Below are positions 53,046 through 62,057 of a stretch of DNA of 64,000 bases, piece after piece. Position numbers and translations under genes: made by a program. Every line of letters starts with the position of its first letter. The first letter of the stretch is position 1. The stretch is from Chryseobacterium sediminis (GTDB taxonomy: Bacteria > Bacteroidota > Bacteroidia > Flavobacteriales > Weeksellaceae). The stretch covers positions 1,419,937 through 1,483,936 of the forward strand of contig NZ_VUNZ01000001.1 of NCBI RefSeq assembly GCF_008386505.1, written 5' to 3'. The notes under the pieces are model-generated. The model saw only the letters and a list, made by a program, of their open reading frames with translations, was not told the origin of the DNA and ran no database searches.

Positions 53046-53962
53046 ACAGTCTGAAGTTTTCGGTATTCATTAAAAGCTTTAACCAGATTTTCGTAATCTT
53101 TAGAAAGCAAAATATCTGCACTCAATTGTTGCAACGCATCCCATACACTTGTATTGCCTGAAAACTGAAGTTCTTCATAGAAACGACCGCCTTCAATCAG
53201 AGAGGCCATATCTTTCAGTCTGGCCACTTTGTATTCCAGTAAAAGCCGGTTTTTAGCAAAGAAATTTTTAACAAAATCATTTTTCGGCTGATAGAGCATT
53301 TCTTTTGGAGTTCCCGTCTGAATAATTTTCCCCTGATCCATCAAGCAGATTTTATGACCTAAATCGAATGCTTCCTGAACATCGTGAGTTACCAGAATAA
53401 TGGTTTTATTTTTAAGCTCTTCCAGTGATTTAAATTCTGCATGAATATCAGCTTTGGTAATATTATCCAACGCACCGAAAGGTTCATCCATCAACAGAAC
53501 AGGCGAATCGGCAATCAAAGCACGGGCAATTCCCACTCTTTGCTGCTGACCGCCGCTTAATTCATTGGGAAACTGTGTAAGCACCTCTTGCGAAAGATGA
53601 AGCTTATGCAATAGTTCAAGAGTTCTTCCAGTTGTCTTTTTTTTGTTCCACTTCAGCAAATCAGGAATGACGGCAATATTCTGCTGAATGGTGTAATGGG
53701 GAAACAATCCGGAATGCTGCATGACAAAACCAATTCCCATTCGTACCTCTTCCACTTTTTGGGACTGAATATTTTTACCGTCAATCAAAATATTCCCGGA
53801 ATCTACTTCAATAAGGCGGTTTATCATTTTCAGCATAGTGGTCTTTCCACAGCCGCTTGTTCCCAGAAGAACTAAAATTTCCTTGTCATTGGCCTGAAAA
53901 GAAATAGTATCTACTACTTTTTTTCCGTTAAAACTTTTTGAAACCGATTCCACTGTAATCAT
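53042..53962 (-). CDS. EgtV-like ABC transporter ATP-binding protein
   Basis: The start at 53962 (MITVESVSKSFNGKK) is preferred: a longer frame from 54004 adds 14 residues and overlaps egtB by 34 bp. The 306-aa ATPase has Walker A GTSGCGKTT, signature LSGGQQQR, Walker B VLLMDEP, and a C-terminal extension of about 65 residues instead of CBS domains. It belongs to the OpuBA/ProV group of quaternary-amine importers and pairs with the adjacent permease fusion. In an operon with egtB and egtD it probably energises uptake of ergothioneine or a related betaine. Confidence 0.8.
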   Translation of the reverse strand: MITVESVSKSFNGKKVVDTISFQANDKEILVLLGTSGCGKTTMLKMINRLIEVDSGNILIDGKNIQSQKVEEVRMGIGFVMQHSGLFPHYTIQQNIAVIPDLLKWNKKKTTGRTLELLHKLHLSQEVLTQFPNELSGGQQQRVGIARALIADSPVLLMDEPFGALDNITKADIHAEFKSLEELKNKTIILVTHDVQEAFDLGHKICLMDQGKIIQTGTPKEMLYQPKNDFVKNFFAKNRLLLEYKVARLKDMASLIEGGRFYEELQFSGNTSVWDALQQLSADILLSKDYENLVKAFNEYRKLQTV

Positions 53963-53970
53963 AGGCAAAA

Positions 53971-55170
53971 TTATTGTGCAAGTCTGATTCCGGTAAACTG
54001 CCACTGCAAATGAGTCTGGAAAAAGTTCCGGTAGGTATTTCTGCTGTGTCCGTTCGGAGTCGCTATTGAAGCACCACGAAGCACCATTTGATTCACCATA
54101 AATTTACCATTATATTCTCCCACTGCTCCTGCTTCTTTTTTATATCCCGGGTACGGAAGATAAGCAGAATTGGTCCACTCCCAGCGTTTTCCCCAGTCAA
54201 AATATTCTGATGCAGCTTCCCATTCAGCTTCAGTGGGCAGGCGTTTTCCCTTCCATGAAGCAAAAGCAGAAGCTTCAAAAAAACTGATATGACAGACGGC
54301 TTCCTCCAAGTCGACTTCCTGTAAGCCGTTTAAAGTATAATTCATCCATTTCCCATCAATAAAATGCCAGTATAAAGGTGATTTTGCATTATTTTGCTTC
54401 ACCCAATCCCAACCTTCAGCGTGCCAGTGCCGAAAATCTTCATAACCTCCGGCTTCAATAAATTCTAAGTACTCTTTATTGGTCACTAACTGAGTACAAA
54501 TTTTAAAATCATTCAGATATACTTTGTGTCTCCCTAGTTCATTATCAAAACAAAAACCTTCACCATTAAAACCAATTTCATAAATTCCTTCTGAAAAACT
54601 TATCATTTCTGAGTTTCCGATACTTTCCTTTTTTGAAATATTTTCCTTTTTGTAGGCAGGAAATAAAGGATTGTGTCCTAAAATATATTTAATATCTGTC
54701 AGTAACAGTTCCTGATGCTGCTGTTCGTGGTTTAAGCCTAATTCCAGCAAAGATTCCAGCGATTCTGTGAGATATCCTTTCTGTAGAAATTCATCCATCT
54801 TCTGATCTACATATTCACGGTATTTAAAAACATCTGAAACAGAGGGACGGCTCAGATTCCCCCTGTCAGTACGGATCACACGCGCTCCGATGGTTTCATA
54901 ATAACTGTTGAAGACAAAATTGTACTGAGGATCAAAAACTCTATATCCCGGAAAATTGGGCTGTAAAATAAAGGTTTCAAAAAACCAGGTTGTATGGCCT
55001 AAATGCCATTTCGGAGGACTCACATCCACGATAGGCTGAACCACGTAGTCTTCAATTTCCAAAGGACTGCAAATCTCAACGGAATGATTCCGGATTGCAG
55101 AGTATTTTTTTATCCAGTTTTTATGAGGATTTGCTTGTACAAGTAATGCATCTTTTTTCATAAAAATCAT
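53971..55170 (-). CDS. egtB: Ergothioneine synthase EgtB (sulfoxide synthase)
   Basis: This 399-aa protein has an N-terminal DinB-like domain and a C-terminal formylglycine-generating-enzyme-like domain, the EgtB layout. Iron ligand positions are visible: His59 in WHLGHTTW, and His148 and His152 in LNHEQQHQELL. The C-terminal part has KRLPTEAEWEAAS, GKRWEWTNSAYLPYPG and a terminal FTGIRLAQ. EgtB joins oxidised sulphur from Cys or gamma-Glu-Cys to hercynine. No egtA or egtC is nearby, which fits the type that uses cysteine directly. The gene begins 6 bp below the stop of egtD. An alternative start is 55161. Confidence 0.9.
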   Translation of the reverse strand: MIFMKKDALLVQANPHKNWIKKYSAIRNHSVEICSPLEIEDYVVQPIVDVSPPKWHLGHTTWFFETFILQPNFPGYRVFDPQYNFVFNSYYETIGARVIRTDRGNLSRPSVSDVFKYREYVDQKMDEFLQKGYLTESLESLLELGLNHEQQHQELLLTDIKYILGHNPLFPAYKKENISKKESIGNSEMISFSEGIYEIGFNGEGFCFDNELGRHKVYLNDFKICTQLVTNKEYLEFIEAGGYEDFRHWHAEGWDWVKQNNAKSPLYWHFIDGKWMNYTLNGLQEVDLEEAVCHISFFEASAFASWKGKRLPTEAEWEAASEYFDWGKRWEWTNSAYLPYPGYKKEAGAVGEYNGKFMVNQMVLRGASIATPNGHSRNTYRNFFQTHLQWQFTGIRLAQ

Positions 55171-55176
55171 TTTAAA

Positions 55177-56157
55177 TTATACCATCCAGATAGAATCTAC
55201 AAACCAGTTTTTGGTATCTTTAATCTCAACAAGGATATGAAACCCCGAGTCTCCCGCCAGTTTTTTAATATCCTGTTCCGAAAATTTCTGAGAAATCTCC
55301 ATATCAATCCACTCATCTTTTTTAAAGTAAAACAACTGTTTTCCCACATGAACTTCCTGATCACAAAGGCTTACCAGAAAACTTCTGCAGGCCCCCGAAA
55401 CAGGATCATAATTTTGATAGTGCTGAAAATTTTCCACCTTGAAATCAGCGTTCAGCTCCCGGTTGATTCTTGTAAGAAGATTAAGGTTAAATGAAGCGGT
55501 AATACCCTCTGGATCGTTGTAAGCAGCGAGAATGGTATTCGGATTTTTTTTGAGATCAAACCCTATGAGAAACAAATCTCCGGCATTCAGTTTTCTTTTC
55601 ACTTCATTGCAGAAATGTATGGCTTCCTCACTTTCCATGTTACCGATATTTCCACCTAGGAAAAGGACTACTTTTTTTCTTTTTGAAATACCGGTGGCTT
55701 TATCAAGCATATCAAAATACTCTCCTTCTAACGGTAAGATTTCCAGTTCAGGCAGTTTTTTCTTCAGGTTTTCCTGCAAAACAGAAAGAATATTTCCTGA
55801 GATATCAATAGGCATATAGGTGAAATTTGTTCCTTTCTCTACTAGGTTTTTGAGAAGGTAAGATGATTTCATTGCATCACCTGCTCCTAATTCTATCAGG
55901 TCAAAAGATTCATTGATATTGGAAATCGCTTTTGCAAGTTCCTCTGTTTTATTCTGAAATATGTCCAGTTCACAATTGGTAAGATAATATTCAGGCATGG
56001 CCATAATCTGCTGGAAAAGGCGATCACCTGTTTTGTCGTAAAAATATTTTGAAGGTAATTTTTTCGGATGAGCGGACAAGCCTTTTAAAATGTCTGAACC
56101 GAAATTATCGGCACCATCATTTTTAAAATGACAATCCTGTTTTAACTGTACATTCAT
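55177..56157 (-). CDS. egtD: Histidine N-alpha-methyltransferase EgtD
   Basis: This 326-aa protein has the EgtD/DUF2260 features: YFYDKTGDRLFQQIMAMPEYYLTNCE near the start (split as YDKTGDRLF and PEYYLTNCE), SAM motif LIELGAGDA (87-95), and FLGGNIGNMESEEA (about 166-179). The length fits the family. EgtD trimethylates histidine to hercynine, the first step of ergothioneine synthesis. It is the first gene of the minus-strand operon egtD-egtB-ATPase-permease. The egtE lyase for the last step is not in the window. Confidence 0.92.
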   Translation of the reverse strand: MNVQLKQDCHFKNDGADNFGSDILKGLSAHPKKLPSKYFYDKTGDRLFQQIMAMPEYYLTNCELDIFQNKTEELAKAISNINESFDLIELGAGDAMKSSYLLKNLVEKGTNFTYMPIDISGNILSVLQENLKKKLPELEILPLEGEYFDMLDKATGISKRKKVVLFLGGNIGNMESEEAIHFCNEVKRKLNAGDLFLIGFDLKKNPNTILAAYNDPEGITASFNLNLLTRINRELNADFKVENFQHYQNYDPVSGACRSFLVSLCDQEVHVGKQLFYFKKDEWIDMEISQKFSEQDIKKLAGDSGFHILVEIKDTKNWFVDSIWMV

Positions 56158-56511
56158 AGTTTATATTTTGGTTTGGTTTTTTATTGAGTACAACTATCTT
56201 GCCGACACCGGAAATCCTTCCCTGTATCTATAAGCGTCTTCAATTCATCTAATTAAAGATAGGTTTTATTTACGATTTTAATGTACCACATCTTATTTTT
56301 ATTAATTAGATACTGAACGGCATTGGGTATTGCACCCTGATAAAACTGCTTTATGATCGTCATTTTTTCAAAAAAGATCATCATAAATTTTGTGGTTAAA
56401 AAGCCAACTCATCAAAACATGAAAGAAATACACCTGAAATTCAATCAATATCAGTTTCCGAAGTCTTTAAATGATTACTTTAGCATAGAATTAAAATGCG
56501 CTGAGATTTTT
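56158..56511. promoter_or_regulatory. Divergent region between egtD and the MG2-like gene
   Basis: No gene is supported; a longer plus-strand frame from 56353 reaches the true start at 56512 only through low-quality leader sequence. No clear promoter box could be assigned for either direction. Confidence 0.35.
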
Positions 56512-58905
56512 ATGAAAAATATATTCTGTGTTTTGCTTATTTCAATGGTAACCCCCGTACTGGCACAAACCAAATTAGAAAAAGCAATTACCAATCTTGA
56601 GAATAATTACGAACAGGAGAAAGTATACTTACTTACCGACAAGTCACAATATGCCGCTGGTGACAAAATCTGGTTCAAAAGCTTTGTATTTGACGGATAT
56701 AACCGTTCTGCATTATCCACTACTCTATTTGTAGAATTGTACAATTCTGATAAAAAATTAATAGACTGGAAAACCGTTCTTCTTACCAATGGTGAAGGCA
56801 GCGGAGATTTTCAGCTGAAAGAAGATCTTCCTGAACAGGTGTATTTTGTGAGAGCCTATACGCCTTACATGACCAATTTTAATGAAGATTTCCAGATTGT
56901 TAAAACACTTCCCGTCTACAACCCAAACTCCACAGAATCATTAGTAATTTCTAAAAGTTCTGACTGGTCTGCAAAAGTATTTCCGGAAGGCGGAACTTTT
57001 ATTAACGGAATGCCTACCAAATTTGCAGTAAGATTATCTGCCAATTCTTTACCGGAAAACTGGACGGGAAAAATAATTGATGTACAAAATCCAAAAACTC
57101 CCCTCACTACATTTAAATCTTTTGACAAAAATGTAGCTTCTTTTACAATAACTCCTGCATCAGGAAAAAAATACCAGGCTGTTATCCAGGATAATGCAGG
57201 AAAAAGCCAGACAATAGATCTACCACAAGCTGCAGACAGCGGTCTGAATGTAGAAATTCACAGCTCTAAGGAAGGAATTAAATATAGCTTAAAAGGTGTT
57301 AACCTGAAACAACAGCTTCAGGGGTATAAAATTATCGGGCTTATCAATAACCATCTTGCTTACAGAGCAAACATTAACCATTTAACCAATGAAGCTTCAA
57401 GTCTTATTCCTACAAAAATCAGCAATGGAGCCAACGGAGTTTTACAATTGGCAGTTTTTGATGAGCAGGACAATCTTGTAGCCCAAAGACTTTGCTTTAT
57501 AAAACCCGGCGATTTAAAGGTTGAAAAAGCAGAAATCATAGCGCAAAGCTTAAAACAAACTCCAAGATCATTCAACAGCATTGATCTTTCTCCGGAGTCT
57601 TATTTTAAAAATTATACTGTTGTGGTAAGTGAAGATGACGGCTCCCAAACTCCTGACGAAGAAAATATTCTGAGCGCACTTTGGTTAACGGGTGATTTTA
57701 CCTCAAAAATTGACAGTCCGGCACAATATTTTTCTAAAAATGCCAATACTGAAGCTTTGGACGCACTTCTTATTTCTGAAAACTGGAAAAGATTTGACTG
57801 GAATTCTGTACTCAGCGGAACTGCACCCACCATTAAAACCCAATCTCAGCAATACCTGTCTTACAGGGTAAAACCTATTAAAAACAATGCCCTGCTGATC
57901 AACTCTGATGTAAATTTAGTATTGCAGCTAGGAAAAAATCAACCGGCATTTAATCAATTTAAAACAGATCAAAACGGATATGTCTATTTAAACAATCTTA
58001 ATAATGATGAACCGGTGAATGTTTCTTTATTTGTAAATTCAGATAACAAAGAATCAGGCAATGATAATTTATTCCTTACTGTAGAGCCCCTGATCAATCC
58101 TTCAGAATTTAAAGGCAATTTCCCGGGTACAAAGTATACATTGGTAAAAGCTGCTAAAAACAAAACCCTTCCTCCGGCAATTTCAAGAGCCATTAATACT
58201 CAGAAAAATTATAAAAAAATAGAAGGAAATGATATCCAGATTCAGGAAGTAGCATTGGTAGGGAAAAAGAAAGACCCAAAAGAAGAATTAGATAAACAAC
58301 TGTCCACCGGAATGTTCAGCTCTGTAAATTCTACGGTATTCGATTTTGTGAATGAAGATCAGCATGCCGCAGGATATACCAATATATTAGACTGGCTGCA
58401 GGGAAAAGCTGCCGGCTTAACGTTTCAAAGAAATAATTCCGGAATAAATGTACCTTACATCCGCGGTCAGCAGGCTAAACTGTATTTAGATGAGGTCCTT
58501 ACTGATCCTACCATGATTTCAAGCATGCCTGTCAATAATATTGCAATGGTAAAAATTATTAAAGGCTCAGGATTAATAGGTGATGCCGTAGCCATCTACA
58601 CCATGAAAGGCAATATGAAATCTAAAACCAAAGTAAAAGAGGAACCAAAGAACAACTCAGCCATCATCAAAGGATATGACAAACCTTCTGAGTTTCTTGT
58701 TGAAATGATAGATGAAGATGCTCCGGCAAAAATTGAAAATGACACCCGCGAAACCCTTTATTGGAACCCGAATTTATTCGACAGCGATTATGTTCCGCCG
58801 AGAATTAAATTCTTCAATAACGACAGTGCAAAACAATATAAAGTACTGATCATAAGTTTTGATGAAGATGACCATCTTCTTTTTGATCAGCAGATTCTAA
58901 AATAG
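56512..58905 (+). CDS. Secreted MG2-type protein with TonB-plug-like end
   Basis: The start at 56512 gives a proper signal peptide (MKNIFCVLLISMVTPVLA, then QTKLE). The 797-aa mature-type protein opens with an MG2 macroglobulin-like domain (KVYLLTDKSQYAAGDKIWFKS pattern, split at about 40-60). Further beta-sandwich units follow, and near residues 650-730 it has a TonB-receptor-plug-like region (LDWLQGKAAGLTFQ, VPYIRG, LYLDEV, IKGSGLIG). Bacteroidota have many such MG2/plug hybrid proteins at the cell envelope, often of unknown role. It ends at a strong terminator and appears to be monocistronic. Confidence 0.75.
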   Translation: MKNIFCVLLISMVTPVLAQTKLEKAITNLENNYEQEKVYLLTDKSQYAAGDKIWFKSFVFDGYNRSALSTTLFVELYNSDKKLIDWKTVLLTNGEGSGDFQLKEDLPEQVYFVRAYTPYMTNFNEDFQIVKTLPVYNPNSTESLVISKSSDWSAKVFPEGGTFINGMPTKFAVRLSANSLPENWTGKIIDVQNPKTPLTTFKSFDKNVASFTITPASGKKYQAVIQDNAGKSQTIDLPQAADSGLNVEIHSSKEGIKYSLKGVNLKQQLQGYKIIGLINNHLAYRANINHLTNEASSLIPTKISNGANGVLQLAVFDEQDNLVAQRLCFIKPGDLKVEKAEIIAQSLKQTPRSFNSIDLSPESYFKNYTVVVSEDDGSQTPDEENILSALWLTGDFTSKIDSPAQYFSKNANTEALDALLISENWKRFDWNSVLSGTAPTIKTQSQQYLSYRVKPIKNNALLINSDVNLVLQLGKNQPAFNQFKTDQNGYVYLNNLNNDEPVNVSLFVNSDNKESGNDNLFLTVEPLINPSEFKGNFPGTKYTLVKAAKNKTLPPAISRAINTQKNYKKIEGNDIQIQEVALVGKKKDPKEELDKQLSTGMFSSVNSTVFDFVNEDQHAAGYTNILDWLQGKAAGLTFQRNNSGINVPYIRGQQAKLYLDEVLTDPTMISSMPVNNIAMVKIIKGSGLIGDAVAIYTMKGNMKSKTKVKEEPKNNSAIIKGYDKPSEFLVEMIDEDAPAKIENDTRETLYWNPNLFDSDYVPPRIKFFNNDSAKQYKVLIISFDEDDHLLFDQQILK

Positions 58906-58906
58906 C

Positions 58907-58943
58907 AAAAAAGCCTTTCAATGATCTTGAAAGGCTTTTTTAG
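58907..58943. terminator. Bidirectional terminator after the MG2-like gene
   Basis: A GCCTTTCAA stem pairs with TTGAAAGGC, with an A run before and a T run after. It directly follows the stop at 58905. Confidence 0.8.
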
Positions 58944-59034
58944 TTTTGAAGCAGGAAGCGGGAGGCAGGAAATTATAATGGATATAAAATAACCGTTTGC
59001 CTTTTTTAAAGAATGATAAGATCTGACGAGCAAT

Positions 59035-59584
59035 TGTCATTGGCTACGCCGAATCTTCGATTTCTGACGAAGGAAGAATCTATTTAAATATATAAGATTC
59101 TTCACTACATTTCATTTCGTTCAGAATGACAGCATTGAAATCAGAAGTTTCGCACCAACCATCTATCACTGCACCTTAAAATACCTTCCTTCTTCCAACC
59201 TCCCGCTCCCAACCTATCTTTCTAAAACGCAAAGATTAAGTTCAAACCTTTTTTATCTTTAAGGGAGCCAAGATTGCGACAAAGTCGCGGATGAAGCTAT
59301 ATGGCTATGTGTCCGCTTAGAAAAATCAATGAAATTGATTACTGCTTTGCTCCCTTGTAATAAGATTTGATAGTAGTAAACCTTTGCGTTAAATCCTTAG
59401 CCCAGCACTGTCATTGGCTATGCCGAATCTTCGATTTCTGACGAAGGAAGAATCTCTTTAAGTTCTATAAGATTCTTCACTACATTCCATTTCATTCAGA
59501 ATGACAGCATTGAAATTCAGATATTTCCACACCATCCCCGTCACTACGGACTCAAACTACCTTCCTTCTTCCAGCCTCCCGCTC
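59035..59584. repeat. Two ~175-bp dispersed direct repeats
   Basis: Copies lie at about 59035-59210 and 59409-59584. Each has TGTCATTGGCTAxGCCGAATC at the left (split at the variable base), a central GAATCTTCGATTTCTGACG segment, ATTCAGAATGACAGCATTG, and CCTTCCTTCTTCC at the right. The right copy runs into the 3' end of the gene at 59557, supplying its last codons (SGRLEEGR). Confidence 0.7.
59226..59390. repeat. MITE-like element with terminal inverted repeats
   Basis: A segment of about 165 bp is bounded by AACGCAAAG (59226-59234) and CTTTGCGTT (59382-59390), exact inverted repeats. It lies between the two direct repeats and has no ORF. Confidence 0.55.
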
Positions 59585-60093
59585 CTTTCCAGTATAAGAT
59601 GCCCCGCATCAAGCATTTTTATCAGATGAAGGTACGGAATGACAATATTTCTCTCCGGCAGATTATCATACATACCCAGTGAGAAATAGACAATTCCGGA
59701 CATAAAATAATCAAACTCTTTGATGCTGTATTCTTTGAAGGCTTTTTTAAAAACCAACAGTGGGTTTTGGTATTCTTTCTCCGACAACAAGCCAAGAACC
59801 CATGGAGAAGGATTGTCCACCGGAGGATCTGCAACCCATTTCTTTCCCTCCAGATGGATGAGGTAGCACGCACGTACAAACGACCGCACCGCCTGATGAA
59901 ACTGAAAGACTACCGACGGATCTTCATTGATCCAGCTATTTCGCTTTACGGCGTAGTTCACAATGCTGTTTAACTTCTCTTTAGAGGATGCCAGATCATT
60001 GAACTGGAAAAAGGTCTCCATCAGCTGTAATCCGGAGCGCTTCTTACCGCCTTTCCAAAGCTGAGGTTCAAAATGTGTGCTTGTCTTTTTCAT
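59557..60093 (-). CDS. Conserved-looking hypothetical protein with repeat-derived C-terminus
   Basis: The 178-aa helical protein (FFQFNDLASSKEKLNSIVNYA, HLEGKKWVADPP, KAFKEYSIKEFDYFMSGIVYF) has no signal or membrane helix and no family I recognise. Its last 8-10 residues (ERSGRLEEGR) are encoded by the right copy of a dispersed repeat, so the native C-terminus may have been altered by repeat insertion. It is divergent from a 73-aa HTH gene, 91 bp apart, and could be its functional partner. Confidence 0.55.
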   Translation of the reverse strand: MKKTSTHFEPQLWKGGKKRSGLQLMETFFQFNDLASSKEKLNSIVNYAVKRNSWINEDPSVVFQFHQAVRSFVRACYLIHLEGKKWVADPPVDNPSPWVLGLLSEKEYQNPLLVFKKAFKEYSIKEFDYFMSGIVYFSLGMYDNLPERNIVIPYLHLIKMLDAGHLILERSGRLEEGR

Positions 60094-60184
60094 GTTTGTA
60101 TTTTTTTATAAATGTAATAAAAAATCACAAACATTCGGATTTAAGTCCGAGATTTTTATAAGAATAAGTAATTTATTTGTTTCT

Positions 60185-60406
60185 ATGACAGAAGCAAATA
60201 GAAAGATTGTTGAATTTATAAGGGATGAATGGGTTATCCCTTTGAACAATAACAGCAAATTTGCAGTAGATCATAATATCGATGAAAAGACTGTCCGAAG
60301 AATAAAAGACGATGAAAATTATCAAATCGCTCTTCTTACAATCATGCGAATTTGCCATGCTAAAAACTTAACGCTGGCTAGCTTTTTTAAAATGGTTGGA
60401 ATATAG
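60185..60406 (+). CDS. Small XRE-like DNA-binding protein
   Basis: The start at 60185 gives a 73-aa protein (MTEANRKIVEFIRDEW ...) with an HTH pattern: NNSKFAVDHNIDEKTVRRIKD, then LLTIMRICHAKNLTLASFF, which is the helix 2-5 layout of Cro/XRE proteins. Upstream codons from 60077 overlap the neighbouring gene and look non-coding. It may regulate the divergent 178-aa gene or the defence operon 300 bp downstream. Confidence 0.65.
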   Translation: MTEANRKIVEFIRDEWVIPLNNNSKFAVDHNIDEKTVRRIKDDENYQIALLTIMRICHAKNLTLASFFKMVGI

Positions 60407-60702
60407 ATTACGAAAATAATATAATGAATAAATCCTAACGAGAGTTGGGATTTATTTTTTGTAAAAACTTTACAAACTTTTATTGAATTTTAATAAAATT
60501 CAGTAAAAACACTGAATTTTAATTAAAATCAATATTATATTTTTAACACCTAATATTTTATAAATACTAGATTATTATTTGCTAAAAAGGGACTAACAAT
60601 ATGACTGATACGGATTCCCGTAAAAAAATAAATAATTTCTATTATACATTTGTTCTCCACCAATAAGTAGATTATAAATTTAAACGTTAAAAACTGTATA
60701 CT
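60407..60702 (+). promoter_or_regulatory. AT-rich leader of the TIR-caspase operon
   Basis: No gene is supported in these 296 bp. A -7 box TACATTTG (60645-60652) fits TAnnTTTG about 50 bp before the first gene of the operon. A clear -33 element was not found. Confidence 0.4.
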
Positions 60703-61074
60703 ATGTCAGACAAAAAAATTATTTTTATTGCATTTGCAATTGAAGATGAGACACAAAGAGATTTTTTCAAAGGACAATCGCTTCATCCTAGAGCTCCTTT
60801 TGAATTTATTGATATGTCAGTAAAACAAGCATATGATAATGATTGGAAGGAAAAAGTTAGAACAAGAATAAGACGGTCTCACGGCATCATAGTTCTTGTT
60901 AGTAAAAATTCATTAAAATCTACCGGGCAAAAATGGGAGATTGATTGCGCCAAAGAAGAAGGTAAAAAAATTATGGGTATTTGGGCGTATACAGACGATA
61001 GAACTATTATTCCAGATATAGTTACCAAAGAATGGTCAGATAACAACATTAATAATTTTATTGATAGTCTTTAA
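60703..61074 (+). CDS. TIR-like protein (MTH538/DUF1863 type) of a defence operon
   Basis: This 123-aa protein has a small alpha/beta fold: strand IIFIAFAI (5-12), helix, FEFIDMS (33-39), the helix DWKEKVRTRI, strand HGIIVLVSKN (60-69) and WEIDCAKEEGK (78-88). The conserved Trp-Glu (W78-E79) aligns with the Trp-Glu before the catalytic region of TIR-like MTH538/ThsB proteins. Such proteins make or sense nucleotide signals in Thoeris-type defence. It is the first gene of a tightly packed operon of five, 16 bp ahead of the caspase gene. Assignment to this TIR-like class is by pattern and context; no search was run. Confidence 0.7.
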   Translation: MSDKKIIFIAFAIEDETQRDFFKGQSLHPRAPFEFIDMSVKQAYDNDWKEKVRTRIRRSHGIIVLVSKNSLKSTGQKWEIDCAKEEGKKIMGIWAYTDDRTIIPDIVTKEWSDNNINNFIDSL

Positions 61075-61089
61075 ATATTTCATTGATTT

Positions 61090-62055
61090 ATGAAAAAAGC
61101 ATTAGTTATTGGTATAAATAATTATCCAACCGCTCCTCTTAGAGGAGCGGTGAACGATGCAAAAGTTATATCAAAATTATTGAAAATTAATGGAAATGAT
61201 AGCACTAATTTTGAAGTACTAAGCGCTTATGACATTCCAACGAGATCACAATTACTAAATCAAATCGTTGATTTTTTCAATGTTAGTTGTGACATGGCGT
61301 TACTTTATTTTGCAGGCCACGGTTATGTAAATGAATTAGGAGGTTTTATAGTAACCCCTGATCATAAAAAATATGATGAAGGAATTGCTATGCATGATAT
61401 TTTAAATCTTGCAAATGGGGCCAATATCAGAAATAAAATTATTATTCTCGATTGTTGTAAATCTGGACATTTTGGAAATTCAACAGTAAATGGAAGTGTG
61501 ATGGAAATAAAAACAGGTACTACAATCCTTACAGCCTCTCGAGAAGATGAACCAGCAAAAGAAATTAATGGTCATGGAGTTTTTACAAACTTAGTCATTG
61601 AAGGACTTAAAGGAGGTGCTGCTGATATAAGAGGTCATATTTCTCCTGGAGGACTGTACGCATACATAGACCAAGCTTTGGGAGCTCATGAGCAAAGACC
61701 TGTTTTCAAAACAAATGTTACTGAATTTGTAGAATTGAGAAATGTTGTCCCTCAAGTTCCGTTAAAAATTCTTCGTAGGCTAACAAAATATTTTGATTCT
61801 CCATCAGAGAATTTCAAATTAGATCCTTCTTTTGAGGACACTAATACGCATGACATTCCACACAATGTAATTGAACCACATGCCGATAAGAAAAATGTTT
61901 CCATCTTTAAAGATCTCCAAAAATTAGAAAGCGTTGGACTAATTGTTCCAGTTGATGAGGAACATATGTATTATGCAGCAATGCGATCTAAAGCTTGTAG
62001 ACTAACATCTTTAGGACACCATTACTGGAGATTAGTTAATGAAGGTAGAATTTAA
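61090..62055 (+). CDS. Caspase-like (C14) protease with C-terminal winged-helix-like region
   Basis: This 321-aa protein has an N-terminal caspase domain: ALVIGINNYPTAPLRGAVND (4-23), the catalytic His in YFAGHGY (His77), and the catalytic Cys in IILDCCKSGH (Cys123 by alignment to DxCxSG). After residue 220 comes an unrelated region. It ends in SIFKDLQKLESVGLIVPVDE...ACRLTSLGHHYWRLV, the layout of a winged helix, possibly for recruiting a partner or DNA/RNA. Bacterial caspases of this kind act in phage defence by cleaving host or partner proteins when a TIR-made signal is sensed. It lies between the TIR-like and nuclease genes. Confidence 0.88.
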   Translation: MKKALVIGINNYPTAPLRGAVNDAKVISKLLKINGNDSTNFEVLSAYDIPTRSQLLNQIVDFFNVSCDMALLYFAGHGYVNELGGFIVTPDHKKYDEGIAMHDILNLANGANIRNKIIILDCCKSGHFGNSTVNGSVMEIKTGTTILTASREDEPAKEINGHGVFTNLVIEGLKGGAADIRGHISPGGLYAYIDQALGAHEQRPVFKTNVTEFVELRNVVPQVPLKILRRLTKYFDSPSENFKLDPSFEDTNTHDIPHNVIEPHADKKNVSIFKDLQKLESVGLIVPVDEEHMYYAAMRSKACRLTSLGHHYWRLVNEGRI

Positions 62056-62057
62056 TC

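Noticed and set aside
60077..60184. Longer start for the small HTH gene
   Set aside because: The upstream residues overlap the divergent gene and are hydrophobic/low quality; ATG 60185 opens the HTH directly.
60601..60666. 21-codon plus-strand frame before the defence operon
   Set aside because: No features; the TACATTTG box lies inside it, which suggests promoter rather than coding sequence.
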